From Daphnia carinata (taxonomy: Eukaryota > Arthropoda > Branchiopoda > Diplostraca > Daphniidae), in contig NC_081338.1 of the NCBI RefSeq assembly GCF_022539665.2, forward strand, positions 3,099,679 to 3,163,678: 64,000 nt of DNA. The letters run 5' to 3'. Within the stretch, counting starts at the first letter, position 1. Each line of letters starts with the position of its first letter. The position numbers were made by a program, and so were the translations under genes. Positions 8,788-40,300 of the stretch are shown one piece after another. Under the pieces are notes generated by a model that searched no databases, was not told the DNA's origin, and saw nothing but the letters and a program-made list of their open reading frames with translations.

Positions 8788-11421
8788 GGACAAGAAAGGC
8801 TACGACAGGTTCGTCTGGATTGGCAATAGAGATATCAGCTGTGCCATCAGCCAGAACCTGGATGGAAGTGTTGCAATCATCGATAATGTTACAATAGATG
8901 CCCTGCGGTAAACCTGTAACAAAACGAAACATATATACAGAACGATCATGTGAAAAAGGAAGATCACTGGGGAGAGGAGCGGCACACGTTCGAATAAATT
9001 ACCAGTTTGCAAGTTCTTCTGTAGATAACCGCTTTGAGCCATGGCGAAGAAGCCTTTAGCGCCACGGGAGAACGCCACAGCCACGCCGTTGTTCCAGTAG
9101 TTTTCCATGGCCGTACCTACGACCGCGTTACGGAATCGGATCTGCGCACGTCGGCAACAATTAGCGCATGTCATTTCCTTAGACGTCATTGTGTCCGAAA
9201 AAGATGATATACTTACCATCCGTTTGATGATGTTCCAACGATGCTCGCATACCCAGCCGTTGGCGCAGCTTCCATCCGGATTGATAATGACATCCAGCGT
9301 GCTGCAATACCCAAATGCGTACATTATACATGCACGTAGAATTGGTGAGAAACAAATGTATCATCTAGCTTATGCATTACTTGTAAGTGCCGTCATTAGG
9401 CGGCGCCTGGTCGGCGAATTCAAAGTAATAGCTGCTCATTAAACGAACGAAACCATAATCCTGTTGGAAAAAATGAATGTTTAGTATTTTGGTGGGCACA
9501 TCTTTTACGATTACATACCTGGGCTAGAGTGTACGCTACCGCCTGTTTGTACTGGGCTGGCGTCTTGAACGTGGTGACATCACCTTCATTTTTATATACA
9601 TCCGTATTGATCGTTTGATTAAACATAAATGAGATGAAAAAAGACATGTTTTGTGGTTAACCAATAGCGGTTTGTGAGGGATGGGGTGGGATAGATCATA
9701 TAGATATTGGATAAAAAAAAAAAGAAAAGAAAAGAAAAACAAATGAAGGCATGTGATGTGATGAGACGCATACCAGGTCCTATATTAGAATCACGTTGGA
9801 GGTCGTGGTTGTCGACGAAGACGACGGCTCTCTCCGGTATGGACATTCCCCAACTGTAATCAACCAAGTTGCGCAGCTGCTCGTAACTGTTTATTCCGTA
9901 GGTGATTTTGGCCGGATAGCGGAATTCCGTCACCATACCTTATTATTATGGTAATAATCCTATTATTTTTGTTTGTTTGTTGCTATTGAATAACAAAGAA
10001 AACAACAAAAAATTTCGGAGAACGAAAGAAGAACGTCGAACAAACGGACCTGTGCTGTAGTAATCGCCCACTTTGATGTCAAATTCGTTGAATTCAACAA
10101 CCGTTTGAAAAATGTATGGCCGTGCGTTCTTGCTGAATCCCTGATCCGTCGGTAGATCGTGAAGTAGCGACGCGATGGCTGCAATATCCTTTCGTACACA
10201 AACAAAAACAATGGCATATTGTTAACTCAACTTGGCCGTCCGATCAAAGTCGGTTTAAAACGGTTTGAAAAAAAAAAACAAAAAACGACGGACTCTTACA
10301 TACCTCCGGCCAGACGTTCTTCGCCGTATCGATTAGGAAGCCGGCCACACCGATATCGACCATTCTGTTCAAATAGTTGGCGATCGTCTGACGGACGTAG
10401 TCGGATCTATGGTACAAATCCACCAGTCCGTAGAGGTAGCAATTGTAGGCGTTATTGCGATCGTCGTAGTTGTCCACGTTACCTTTTCCAACACACAACG
10501 TTGATGTTCTTGTTTATTTCGGTATTATTTTAAATAAAAAAATAAAATAATAATAATTCTACCAGTAGCTGAAGGGCAAAGTTCTCGAGGCGTGAAGTTC
10601 TCTGCCGTGTAAGGGACAGCCGGGAAATCGCGGACGCTTCCCATCGTATTGAACGTTGAACCAGCATGGCCGACTCCCGTCTGGTTGGCTCCTGTCATGT
10701 GATTGATTACAGCGTCCACATAGATCCTGGGTGTGTATAGATGTTGTGTGCACGAAAACGGATATTCAGTTATTTGCTTTTGTTTTCTTGTTTCTTTTTG
10801 TGCGTGTTTTGCGTGTACCTTACTCCGACTCGGTTACAACGTTGTACCATGTCGATAAACTGGGCTTCTGTTCCTGACCGACCGTTAAGCTGATAACTGA
10901 CGGGTTGATAGCGTTGCCACCACGGCCACGCCAAGTCGGCAAGAACGATATGTTCCGCTGCTGGAGAAATCTTTAAGAAAAAAGCCCATTTAAATTTTGT
11001 TTTGTTTTGTTTTTTTTGGAAAATTTAGATCGTTTACTATTTAAAAAGGAAAGGCTTTTAAAGTTGAATCATTAAAGTGAACTTACTTGAACACCTGGAT
11101 GCGATAAATAACGTCGCGTGCGTCACGATGTAATGGGATTTGCATATAGGATAGAGGAAGAGTTTTAAGCGAACTGGGCTCGTGTTTATAACCGATAATT
11201 ATGTATGTATGGGCAACTAGTAGCCTATTATACTTGTACAGTGAAGCTTTTAACATACCGCAAAATCCGTTGGCTGCTAGGAATCTCTCGCATTCGGCCG
11301 CAATATCGGTCCACTTCCATTCGAACAGCTGAACGATTGCCTGTTTTCCATTGCAGTTGGGGTCGTATAGTGCCCGGCTGCAGCTGGCAGCAGCCAGTAC
11401 TATCATCACGCAACGAAACAT
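8783..11421 (-). CDS. Alpha-amylase homologue lacking the catalytic Glu (probable pseudoenzyme)
   Basis: Tandem paralogue of the gene at 595-3724. Coding exons in transcript order on the minus strand are 11259-11421, 11087-11094, 10819-10970, 10563-10726, 10304-10482, 10050-10188, 9774-9938, 9519-9583, 9381-9460, 9217-9301, 9003-9141 and 8783-8913. They total 1470 nt, giving 489 residues plus TAA, with all joins in frame. The signal peptide is about residues 1-17, then [10 protein letters not shown]. Asp214 (FLIDTAKN) and Asp314 (VDNHDLQR) remain. The acid/base Glu is Thr251 (YIFQTVVEF), the chloride-binding Arg is Leu212, the His of KH is Asn218, and the glycine loop GHGGGG is changed to DSNIGPG. 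The third chloride ligand, Arg351, is kept. Domain C is complete and the protein stops there, without gene 1's extra domain. The frame is fully intact, so this is not an ordinary pseudogene. It may bind starch, regulate, or do something new. One intron (9461-9518) is absent from gene 1. Confidence 0.92.
11087..11094 (-). other. 8-nt microexon of amylase gene 2
   Basis: On the minus strand the sequence reads ATCCAG, then GTGTTCAA, then GTAAGT. The first exon ends TTTTGCG before GTATGT, so the join gives F-C-G-V-Q followed by I-S-P. Without it the conserved GVQ is lost and the frame breaks. It corresponds to the 7-nt microexon of gene 1, with the upstream boundary shifted by one base. Confidence 0.85.
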
Positions 11422-11666
11422 CCTCTCTTTCTTTTTCTTCTCCGTTCGTTTCAAATCCAAAAATAATAAAAAGTATTGCAAAAAAAAAAATAAAACCTGG
11501 AAAAAAAAAAAAATGGTGAAATGAATTATTCGCAACCTTCGAGATGGAGGTGGAAGAGATGACAGTATAGCATTGCTCTAAAATATAAATGCTCACCTTC
11601 AAAGAAAAGGGCGATGTTCTGCTTTAGAGTGGAAAGTTATTCGACGTGAACTATAACTTACCCGAG

Positions 11667-11675
11667 TTATATATA
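11667..11675 (-). promoter_or_regulatory. TATA box and leader of amylase gene 2
   Basis: TATATATAA on the minus strand. Downstream, a likely noncoding first exon ends at 11597 with GAAG followed by GTGAGC, a good donor. A TTTTTTCCAG acceptor lies about 70-90 nt before the start codon. The gene therefore probably has a leader intron that gene 1 lacks. Confidence 0.55.
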
Positions 11676-14600
11676 CTGTCTCCCGACAATTGGCCACAAG
11701 TTGGGGTGGGCTTTATAGCGGAGCGTTGCTCGAGCGCGTACCTCCCGCTCAAGCGGAAAGTTTATCGTAGATATAGATCACACAGAGCCCGGCCCTTTGC
11801 CCGTCAGCCACGCACACGCATATAAGATTTCGTTTGTCTTTCTTTCTTTCCTTTTTTTTTTTTTTTCAAACAAAAAGAGATACGTCTCTGATATATAGGT
11901 CTTACATGTGTATATCAAACAGTGCAAGGTGCCATTGTTATATAGTTGGGTCCTTCCAAACAAACGTATTTATAGCCTAAACTAATCTTGTTTTGCTTTC
12001 GTTTGTTTTGTTGGTGGGATTCCGATCGAAGATAAAGAACGCACGTTACGTAAATGCATTAAGAGTACCTGAATGACGTAATTACCAAGATCGGGGACGC
12101 TTCGGATCGTGATAGAAAACACGAAAAGAAATTTCATTTGGTGTATTTAGAAATATAAGCATCATAGATCATGGTAAACATATATACAAGACATTTCTAC
12201 GTGTGTGCATGTGAGCGGACGCCCGTTGATTCTATAATTGGTTCATTTGTGGAGGGGCTGATTAACTGCAGCTGAGTGATCTCTCCATATAGCCGGTACA
12301 GCTGACTGCTACTGCTTTGCATAATTTCGTCGAATCGCACGCGGCCATACATAGACGTAGTGCAGCAACGCTGTGTACAGCTCTGACATACAATTTCGCT
12401 GCTCAGTGTGTGTTTTCTTTTTCTGCATTATTATTCTCTCTTTTTAGAAGGGATCAAAAGCGTAGCCTATTCACGCCATCATCACTGCAAAGAATCGAAC
12501 GCAGCTGAAACGGAGGATCTGTTTGCGAGCCTTCCACAGAGAATGTAACGTCACGCTCAACGCATAGAACTGTGCCTTTGCGATAGAACTTAGCATTTAT
12601 AATGTCCACCAGCTCTATAACAACGTCTGCTGTATTCGAATTTCTATAGGAGGATTAGAGACTCGGCATCAAGTTATCACACGTTAAAAAAACGGCCAAA
12701 TGAAACGGGGCTCAAATTTATGGCAGTTGCTCCTTATTCTTCCTTCGCGTCCAGCCTATTATTATCTGCTATCCGAAATGTACATACACACCATCGATAT
12801 AAAAAAAGAAAAACGTGAACAAGATTGCTATAACCGGGTCGTTTGGGTTATTCTTTTGCTGGATATTTGCCGATCTGTCGTGGGATTGGATCGCCATGTT
12901 TCGCTATCAAATGAGAGCAAGAAACATATTCTATTTTGTGTCTATATGGAGGCTGAAAAGAATATCGTATACCCCCTCTCACATAAAAATATATAAAAAG
13001 ACGTATAGACGCGTTGGATCTATCTTACATATAGACCGTCTTTATATATATATATATATATATACAGACGAATGATACAAAGTATATCCAACAGACCAGC
13101 AGGGGGAGGGGGGGGGGGTGGGAGATACATCGGATGAATTCATACGCTACATCACGCGCATCTCTTTTTTTATGATTTCGTTCTAGATTTTCTTATTATT
13201 TTTTTTTTTTCATTTATTCGCACATTATTATTATTTTTTTTTCTTTCTTTAGCAATAAAAACGACCGGTTTATTTCGATGTGAATATAAATATATTTTCT
13301 CCCCTTCCTTTACGTGCGTGTGTGTGTGTGTGTGTTTGTGTGTACGTCAAGATAAAATATAGTCGACCGTGAGCAGAAAAATGGCAACACACAAATGGTT
13401 TCCAATATCTTTGAGTGTGTCGCTGTCTCGTAATAGATATATACACGTTTCGATAGAGATATCTATTTTACTATATTTAAAAAAAAAAAATTGTATATTG
13501 GGTGGAAATGGGACATTGAACAAGGAGGAGGGCTATTTACGTGTGTCACGTGGAAGCTGAAGGATCCTCATTGAAATGAGGACAGATTTATGGATTATGT
13601 AAAACAATTGCTGATGTGTGTTTGTCCATTCTTTGAGTTCTTGTGGAAGAACAGGTGCATCTCCGACGTGTCTGCACTAATAAATCACTTGCAATTGGAG
13701 TTCATCATATACTTGAAACATTCCTAATGGGCTGACTCAACAAAAACGATGACACTCTCGGCCATCGTTTTATGTCTTCCTAGTTTGTCGTTAACGTAAA
13801 AGAATGGCACGTGTTAGCGCAAGTATAACGGCCATTTAGTTTGTTTCTTTTTCAAATTGAGTTTTTTTTTTCTGGCCTTATGGATATTTATATAGCCTCT
13901 TTGACGTAATAACATTGAATAGGCAAGAGGGCGGAGTCGATATATTTCTTGAGATAACCCTAAATATTGAGCGCTCCCAGATGCAGTTTCAGCGAGGTCT
14001 ATACAAAGATTTATTGAGGACATTGTATACGTATATATGCGTACATATAACTACTCAAAACAATTTAAGGCAATTTCCTTCCTCTTCTTCAACTCGTTTT
14101 ATTGTTCACAGCCTAACCTATAACCGTTTTCCCCTTTTTCTTGAGACATCAATCTTTATAGACTGTATTATATATATATAAACGGCAGAGAGTGTGTTCC
14201 TTCAAAGCACATTAGTTATATTTATCGTTAAAGTCGTCGCTTTCAACAAAAAAGTTCTTTTTGAAAAATATCTTTTAACGAAAAAAAAAAAAGGAAAAGT
14301 CTGGGGATATGAAAGACGCAATAAGGAAACCGAAAAGTTTACTACATCAAAAAAGGAAAAGTGATGCGTCTAGAGCGCAATACAGAAAAAAAGGCTTATT
14401 ACACCGAGAGCATTTCACTTCAAAGAGTTTATATAGCAATCTAGAGTCATCCCTTTCACTTTCTTTCGCGGGTGGTAGAAAAGAATAGAAGGGAAAGGTC
14501 GTATCTTATTGGAGAGACCGGGGGGCCAACAACTCGTTGTCGCTTTATATATTCGCAGTCAGTGTTGTATACATCTAGGAATGCAGAACGTATATGAGAC

Positions 14601-17216
14601 ACAAAGCCATCAAAGGGAAACAGACGAAGATCTTTTTGGGCCTCTTTTGATAAAAAGGCAAACCCACTACTGTCATTGTGCATAGGGGTTTATAGAGAGG
14701 GACGTGGCACAATGGTGAATACATTTCGCGAACAATAGAACCAGAAAAAAAAGAATTCGAAACATCAGAAGAGGACCGATTGAAGACATGGGGACTCGAT
14801 AGATTGTGGTGTGTGTTGTTAAAAGACATTTTTATATTACGTGATCTAGTTTGGAGATATGACAAATACTTTGGGGGATGGAGGGTTCTATTGAATAGAA
14901 TTAACGTTCGTTTGATTGGGTTTTTGCTTTTGATTTCCTGGATCATGATTCAGGATGTTTTTCTTTTGTTTGATTGGCTTTTTTCTTTGTTATGCAAAAC
15001 AACAAAGGTTGTGAGCCTGCTGTTTGTCAATTGAAAATCAAGCATCAATTAAGAGATTTGTTTGGATAGCCATTGTGGTTTATGGGTTTGTTCATCAAAT
15101 CTTGCCATTCATAGATTCCAGTATCGGAATCAATTCGAGAAGTTCCGTATAATGGTTTCGCTCGTTTGTTTTCCACCATTGAACAAGAGCTCTTCGTTTA
15201 TTTGAAATGAGGTCGCATGCAGGATTTGAAACGCATAGAAGGAGGCATTAAAAAAAGGAATTTTGATGACGCATTTTGAATAATGCTCGATGGGAAGAGG
15301 GTCCAAGAGTTTTGTTCAATTACCTATTTGAAAAAAAAAGAAAGGGTCAAGACGTCAAAGTCAATAAAATTTTTCATACGCACATAGCTATACATACGAA
15401 TACATTATTTTAACAAATTCAAATGAAAGTAAAAAAAAACGTGAAACGTTCAGACTTTTAAAATAAAAATAAGAAAGAAACCCCCCACGACTCTTTTGAA
15501 ATGTTTCGTGCTATATTATAAGTCCAGATGCTCTATATGCACGTCCGTCTCTATATCGACGCTACATATAGAGCCACTGGTTGTAGAGGGTGGGGGGGGA
15601 GGACTCGTATAATTCACGGAAAGCCTTTCGTCCTTTCGTCGCCGGTCGTTATTATATTGTCCGTTCTTTGCCTTGCATTCCCTGCTCTCTCTTGCTAAAT
15701 AGCTTTTTCGTTCCATGTAACTTGCCCATATACAGTTCCAGTATATATATGTGTAGGACATAGGAGTGGGCGGAAGGGACCGCTTCACTATAGGCTATAT
15801 CACAAAAAGAAAATCGTAAAGAAAATGGACGTGGGATAAAAGTGAACGACATCGCAAGCGACGGGAAGTTATTACCTTTTTCTTTTTTTTATTATTATGA
15901 TTATTATTTCGGTCGCGAAAACGTATGCGTTGCTGATACGCATGCGCTGTTTTCTTAGCGTATGCATATTGCGACTGTGTTTGAGTTTGAATTTCAATTT
16001 GAAAAACATTGTACTTAGCCTTGTGGCTGTAAACGTTGAAAGAAAACGGGGGAAATACTTTGAAAAATCGTGTTGATGTTTATTATTATTATTTTTTTTT
16101 TCGGTGCGTTTATATTGAAAGCAGTCCAGATCGGTCATGATTACAAGGATTAGAAATCAAATCATCAATAATATGCATTTTACATATATAGTTTTATATA
16201 TTCTGCGGTGCTGCCGGGGTTTCACAATAAAACAAGGGCGGGGTCAGATGAAAGAAGAAAGAAGCGATATAGTTGTGTATACATTTGTTTAAAAAAAAAA
16301 GAAAAAAAGAGTAACAGATGGGGGATAGGTCTAGAGGTGTGATGCAACGTGTGTCTGAAAAAAAGGAAATGAAATTCTTTTCGAGAACATAAAAAACATT
16401 GGACTTCATTTCCTCCCTCCGAAAGGTATTGGCCAATGTACCGTCGTGGGGGAGGAGGGAGCGAGATGAATGTCGTAACACGAGATCACGAAAAATCAAA
16501 AATACAAAACAAAGAGTATGAAAAGAAAACGATTTTTTTATGGATAAACGAAAATTAGGAAGTTGAGATTCGTCGTGGTGTGCCTCAGAGTATTTTTTTT
16601 ACTGTTTTCATATTATTTTAGCCTATGGTATAGGTTACACACGACTGAGGAATGCTTGACCACAAGTAAAAACACACCCACACGAAAAAAAAACAACAAA
16701 AAACTGCCAAATTATCGGGTTTCAAAAACAGCAAAACACGATACACTCGGAGATCCCGCATAACAACGTACACACGAGACGTCACCAGCATCAGGTGCTG
16801 ACAATATAAAACGATCATTTTAAACCAGATAAATTCATGTAGAATGTATACAGAATAGTTTTGCACATTTTTTTTTTTTTTTTGGTTTCAACACGAATTA
16901 TAAATTATCTTTTTTAAATGAATCAAATCAACGCACTTCAATAGAGTATCGAAATTGGGGAGAAAAAAAAGGTGAGCATCAAGGCAAAAAAATTGTTTTG
17001 TTTTCTTTTTTTTTTCTGCTGAGTTATATATATATATGTATATAGATGTATATTAAAACTGGGCTGTGTTTAATAGATAACGTGCTATAGTCTTTTTTTG
17101 TTATTAAATTCCCGTAAAAAAAAAGGAAAAGAAAATGGCGTTGTCGCTTGTGCATGTTTAGAATTTGTTTGTAACATTATAGCAGGTGTGTCTGTGTATG
17201 TACGAGATCAATGGCG

Positions 17217-17247
<31 letters not shown>

Positions 17248-18768
17248 ATTGTTCGTGTGTTTCAATTGACTGGCGAGGGAGATAAGAATGTTGCAACAAA
17301 AATGATCGACACGAAATCAGAACGAGTGTTTTCGATATAACGTGAGTGACGCTGGAACGAGACCGCATTTGAGCATTGTACACAAGAACATAATGAATGA
17401 AACAATAACACCGCAACAACAAAAAAATGGTGTTTCTGACTGACCGAGATCGTTTGCATATGTAAAAAAAAAAAAAAAGGGGGAGATGGGGCGTACAAAA
17501 ATGCGGCGCATTCAAGAATATCCTATACATGTGACTGAAAGGAGTTGACATGGTATGTACACATTATAAATCATATGCAAATATAGTCAATGAAATATTT
17601 GCAAATCATTAGATATAAATCGCGAGACCACGTATCGTCCGAACTTGGAGATCAATGTCGATGAATGGCGATAAACGCTAAAGTTTATCTGATCGCCAAT
17701 TCGACATGAATCAAATATTCACTTGATAAAACAAAAAAAAAATGAACGTTACACTGACTGGCTGTTTCCTTATTCAACAAGCGATTCTTTTTCCTCTCAA
17801 TATTCAAAACGAAAAACAAATCAAAATCGAACTGAAACTCTTTGCGCTCGAACGTGTCGCTGGCGACACTTAAAAGAAAACAAAACAAACGTTAATGAGT
17901 TTCGTTTTTCTTTTCGAATATCGCGAGCACCAAAAAAAAAAAAACGAGGGAGGAAATGAAATCAAAAGACGCCCAACGTTGTGTATTTACGGGGAAGAAG
18001 GAAAACAAAAAAGAAAGAGCTGAAGAGCAGGCAATTGGCTCTTTTCTATTTGTTGTTGACGACCGAAAGACAACAACAACTCGATTTACGTCGATCGATT
18101 GGCGCTAGAAGGGGGTTGTGAGCAATCGGAGAAAGAAGTTTTGATCGAACGCTGAGAGCATTCAGGAACAAAAACAAAAAACAAAAACAAAACAAAACAA
18201 AAAAAGGGTATAAATAAATAAAGCCACTAAACTACGCCAGTGTCAACTTGTATATCGTATAGACCAGTCACACAGACGATGCGGATCAAACCGGCTTGAA
18301 AAATTCATTTGCTTATAAACGAGATATTCCCGAACGCTGGGAGCTGTTTCCGTGCGAATATATAGGCGTCGTGGCGTGATTAGAAATCGACTCGCTCTAG
18401 CCCATTTCAGGCACACGCTCGATCCTATTTTATTTTTTCCCCCTTTTTGTTGTGTGTATACGTTGTGTGTGTACTAATTTGTTGATTGAATGAAAAAAAA
18501 AAAAAAAAGAAAAAAGACAAGCCTTTGTTTGGAATCAACAAACCCTGCCTTCGTTTGTTTTTGCACTTCTTCGATTTAGTTTGTCCAATTTGAATCAGCC
18601 CGCCCTTTTTTTTTTTATCAAAGCTTCTTATTCCATACACGGAGACGTTATACATATTTAAAAAAAAAAACACACACTGGACAGCAGCGCAAAGGATATT
18701 TTTTGTTTGAATTTATAAGCGTGTGTTAGGCCTTGGGGGCAATTTAAAAAAAAATGAAGATATTATCA
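11676..18768. other. Gene-poor, AT-rich spacer downstream of the RDL gene
   Basis: About 7 kb with no supported gene. Open frames here are short, overlap on both strands and come from low-complexity DNA. It contains many poly(A)/poly(T) runs of 10-15 nt, a (TG)n tract at about 13316-13345, G-runs near 13101-13118 and (TA)n tracts at 13043-13064 and 17222-17247. The part nearest 18.77 kb must include the 3' UTR of the minus-strand RDL gene, whose end I could not place. Confidence 0.5.
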
Positions 18769-37359
<18,591 letters not shown>

Positions 37360-40300
37360 TTTATGCGTTTTTCTTTTCTTTTCGTAATGTGCACAACACT
37401 TTCACGCTCAAGTTCCTTATAGAATTTTATGTTTGGATTTGTTAGGCCACACACACACAGACACACACACGTACAAACAAAACAAAAAATGGGTTGCAAA
37501 ACAGAAACTGTCACTCCCTTTTGGCGAGATAAAAAAAAATGGTTTATACGGTTCCTCTTTTTTCTCCCTTTTGCTGTGTGACGGTGTGTGGCACGTCTCT
37601 GTATATATCTGGGTGACCCGGATGAAGGATATTATATGCTGGATGAGCTCTCGAGAGAAAGAAAATGAGTCGAAACGTCTAGTGACGATGGGATGGCGAC
37701 ACAAACGTGAAAAATGCCTTGTTACACTCTCGTCACACGAGCCACGATAGCGAAACCCTCAGGCCTTTTAATATATATATATATTTCTTTTTTTTTTTTT
37801 CACTGAAATATATATCTATCTATCCGGAATCGGATGAAGGGTTTTCGCTCTGGCTGTCACTTTTTGTTTTGTTTCGTGTTGGGGAAGTTGGCTAGTGTCG
37901 TTTTTACGTATGCGAGCCACAGTTGCGGGTATTCGAATTGAATGTTTGGTTTAAAAAAATAAAAGCCGCAATCATCTGCAGAGTGGGATTACAATGAGGA
38001 TGAAATGAGGACTAGTACGTGATAATAACGAAACAAAAATAGCGACACTGATGCCGCGCATTACACACGACGCATCCACCGTGCGTGAATTTTGATAATC
38101 AGCTGATATTTGAAAAAAAGAAAAGATATGTCTCTTCACACTGAGTTAGGATTGTGAAATCAGCTATCCACTTTGATGTCCACCATTTCTACATTAATCC
38201 GAAGCATCCTCAACAACAAGAAAATAAGGTGGGTGGCGGGGGGGAATGATTTTGTTGTGTGTTTTATATTGCGAAATTGGGCCGCCTAATTAAAGCACGC
38301 ACACACGCACACATAGAAGAATAGCACAACATTTGGAGCACACTCACGGCGAAATTTGTGTTTATTTGTTTTTTCGGGAGTTTCCCGATCGTTTGCGTTC
38401 ATTGAATATACAACTTCCTTTTCTTTCAAATGAAAACGAAAAGAAATAAATAAAAATAAATCAAGTATTTTCACGCTCGGCACTGCACTGACGCGTGTAC
38501 GAGGTTAGCAGCTTTTCACGGATGTGTAGGCAGAAAGAATAATTTCTCTTTAAAGGAAAAAAAATTAGATCCTTCCCCACACTCACACAGAGTGAGATAG
38601 AGAAAAAAAAGTGCTGAGGCTGATGATGGAATGGAATTGTACAAGTCGTTGAACGACGACTGCTGATGGCGTACTGACAGGCAAACGCTCTGCCGACTCG
38701 ACGTGACTTCGATCTAGAAATCTGCTCATGTCCTTACGGGATATACACTGCGCACCAAACGCAAACAGCAGCGGTTTGTTTTAATATTTTTTCCATCCCT
38801 AGTTTTTGTTGTAATTCAGATATTATCGAAATATTGATGTTGAACTTATTCAATTATTCGCACGAGTCTGTCGTCTAAAATTAAAAATTTTTATTTTGAT
38901 ATTCTTCCTAACGCGTATGTGTAGAGATGCATTCAAGTTTGAAAGCTTTTAATAATAAATAGGGAAAAGTGGGGTGACTGTTGGGCTCCTCCCCTTTTCC
39001 CGCACGCTTCTATACTCGACAGCGATTGCTGAAAGAGCAGGATAGAGGGACGTAGCTGCTACGCTTTGGCTCAATGTATTTAGGTTTCTCCGTGTTGGCT
39101 GGCTGGAGGCTTGTATAATAGAACAGGAAGAGCAGCATCGATTCTCAACAGCCAGCCTTCGTTGCTCACGCACGCTCGTCGTTTGCAGCGGGCCCCCCCT
39201 TTTTTTTGTTTCTGCAAACTCTGTCCGCTGTAAAGCGAGCCCTTTCCCTCGCATGTTTTGCTATTAGAAAATACACTAAATCCGCACAGGGAAAAATGGA
39301 GGGCTTTTGTTTTGTTTTTCGCTTGTTGTCGCATCGCAACATTAAAGGAATATTATCTAACTTTAGTTGCACGAAAACGACCACACCCATATTTAAATAT
39401 CATTCAAAAGATACTTGGTGTATGCAAACGTTCTTGATTACGAGCCTCGTGAATACACTTCCGTTTCTTTCAATTTGTTTCGTTTAGCCTGCGTTTGCTT
39501 TAAACTTGATGCCTTCCTTATTTGATATAAGGTTGCTATATAAGCATTGCCTATTTGCACAAAAGATTGATTCAAAGGCTTTCGATTCGCCGAAATCTGT
39601 ATATACTCCGTGCCCTTTCTTTTTAAGGCTCTAATGTTATTGAATGTACACACGTGCTGTATAAGAAATATAAACAGGAGTCTCCTACAGACATGTAAAT
39701 GATGGAATTTTTTTTTTTTTTAATAAAAGGGGGGTTTCCAGTTTTGTTTTGATTTTCGTTCGATATTTATGTTTTCTGACTATCAGTTTATATTACTGGA
39801 AAAGAATAACGATAACGTCACAGGACGTACAGGGCCATTGGGTTCGCTTTGCATTGGGTGTTTTTTTTTTTCTTTGGGGGTCAGTGACGTCATGAAACTG
39901 GCGTTTTTATTTTTATTTTTATTTGAAAATATGTGGTTCTACACGATGAATCTTAAAGACAGAAAAAAAAATGGAATGCTGTAGATAAAATATAGCTGTA
40001 AAATGCCCAAAAAATAAATTTCAATCTTTAATGTTCAAAAACATTCAAAAAAGAGCTACGCGATTGATCGATTCAAAATCTTGAAAAATGCATAGAAGAC
40101 GACCTTGATCTTTATAAGGCAGCAATGAGAATATATCATCGACGACATTTGTATTCGAGTGTACACGTATATAGAGAACATGTGCAGAATATTTGTTTAG
40201 ATTTTTCTCGATTTTTCCATCGGTCATCGAATCGTGCAACTGATTTCGTGTCGTCTTTTCTCTATACACACACACACACACAGTGCATATCAACCTATAT

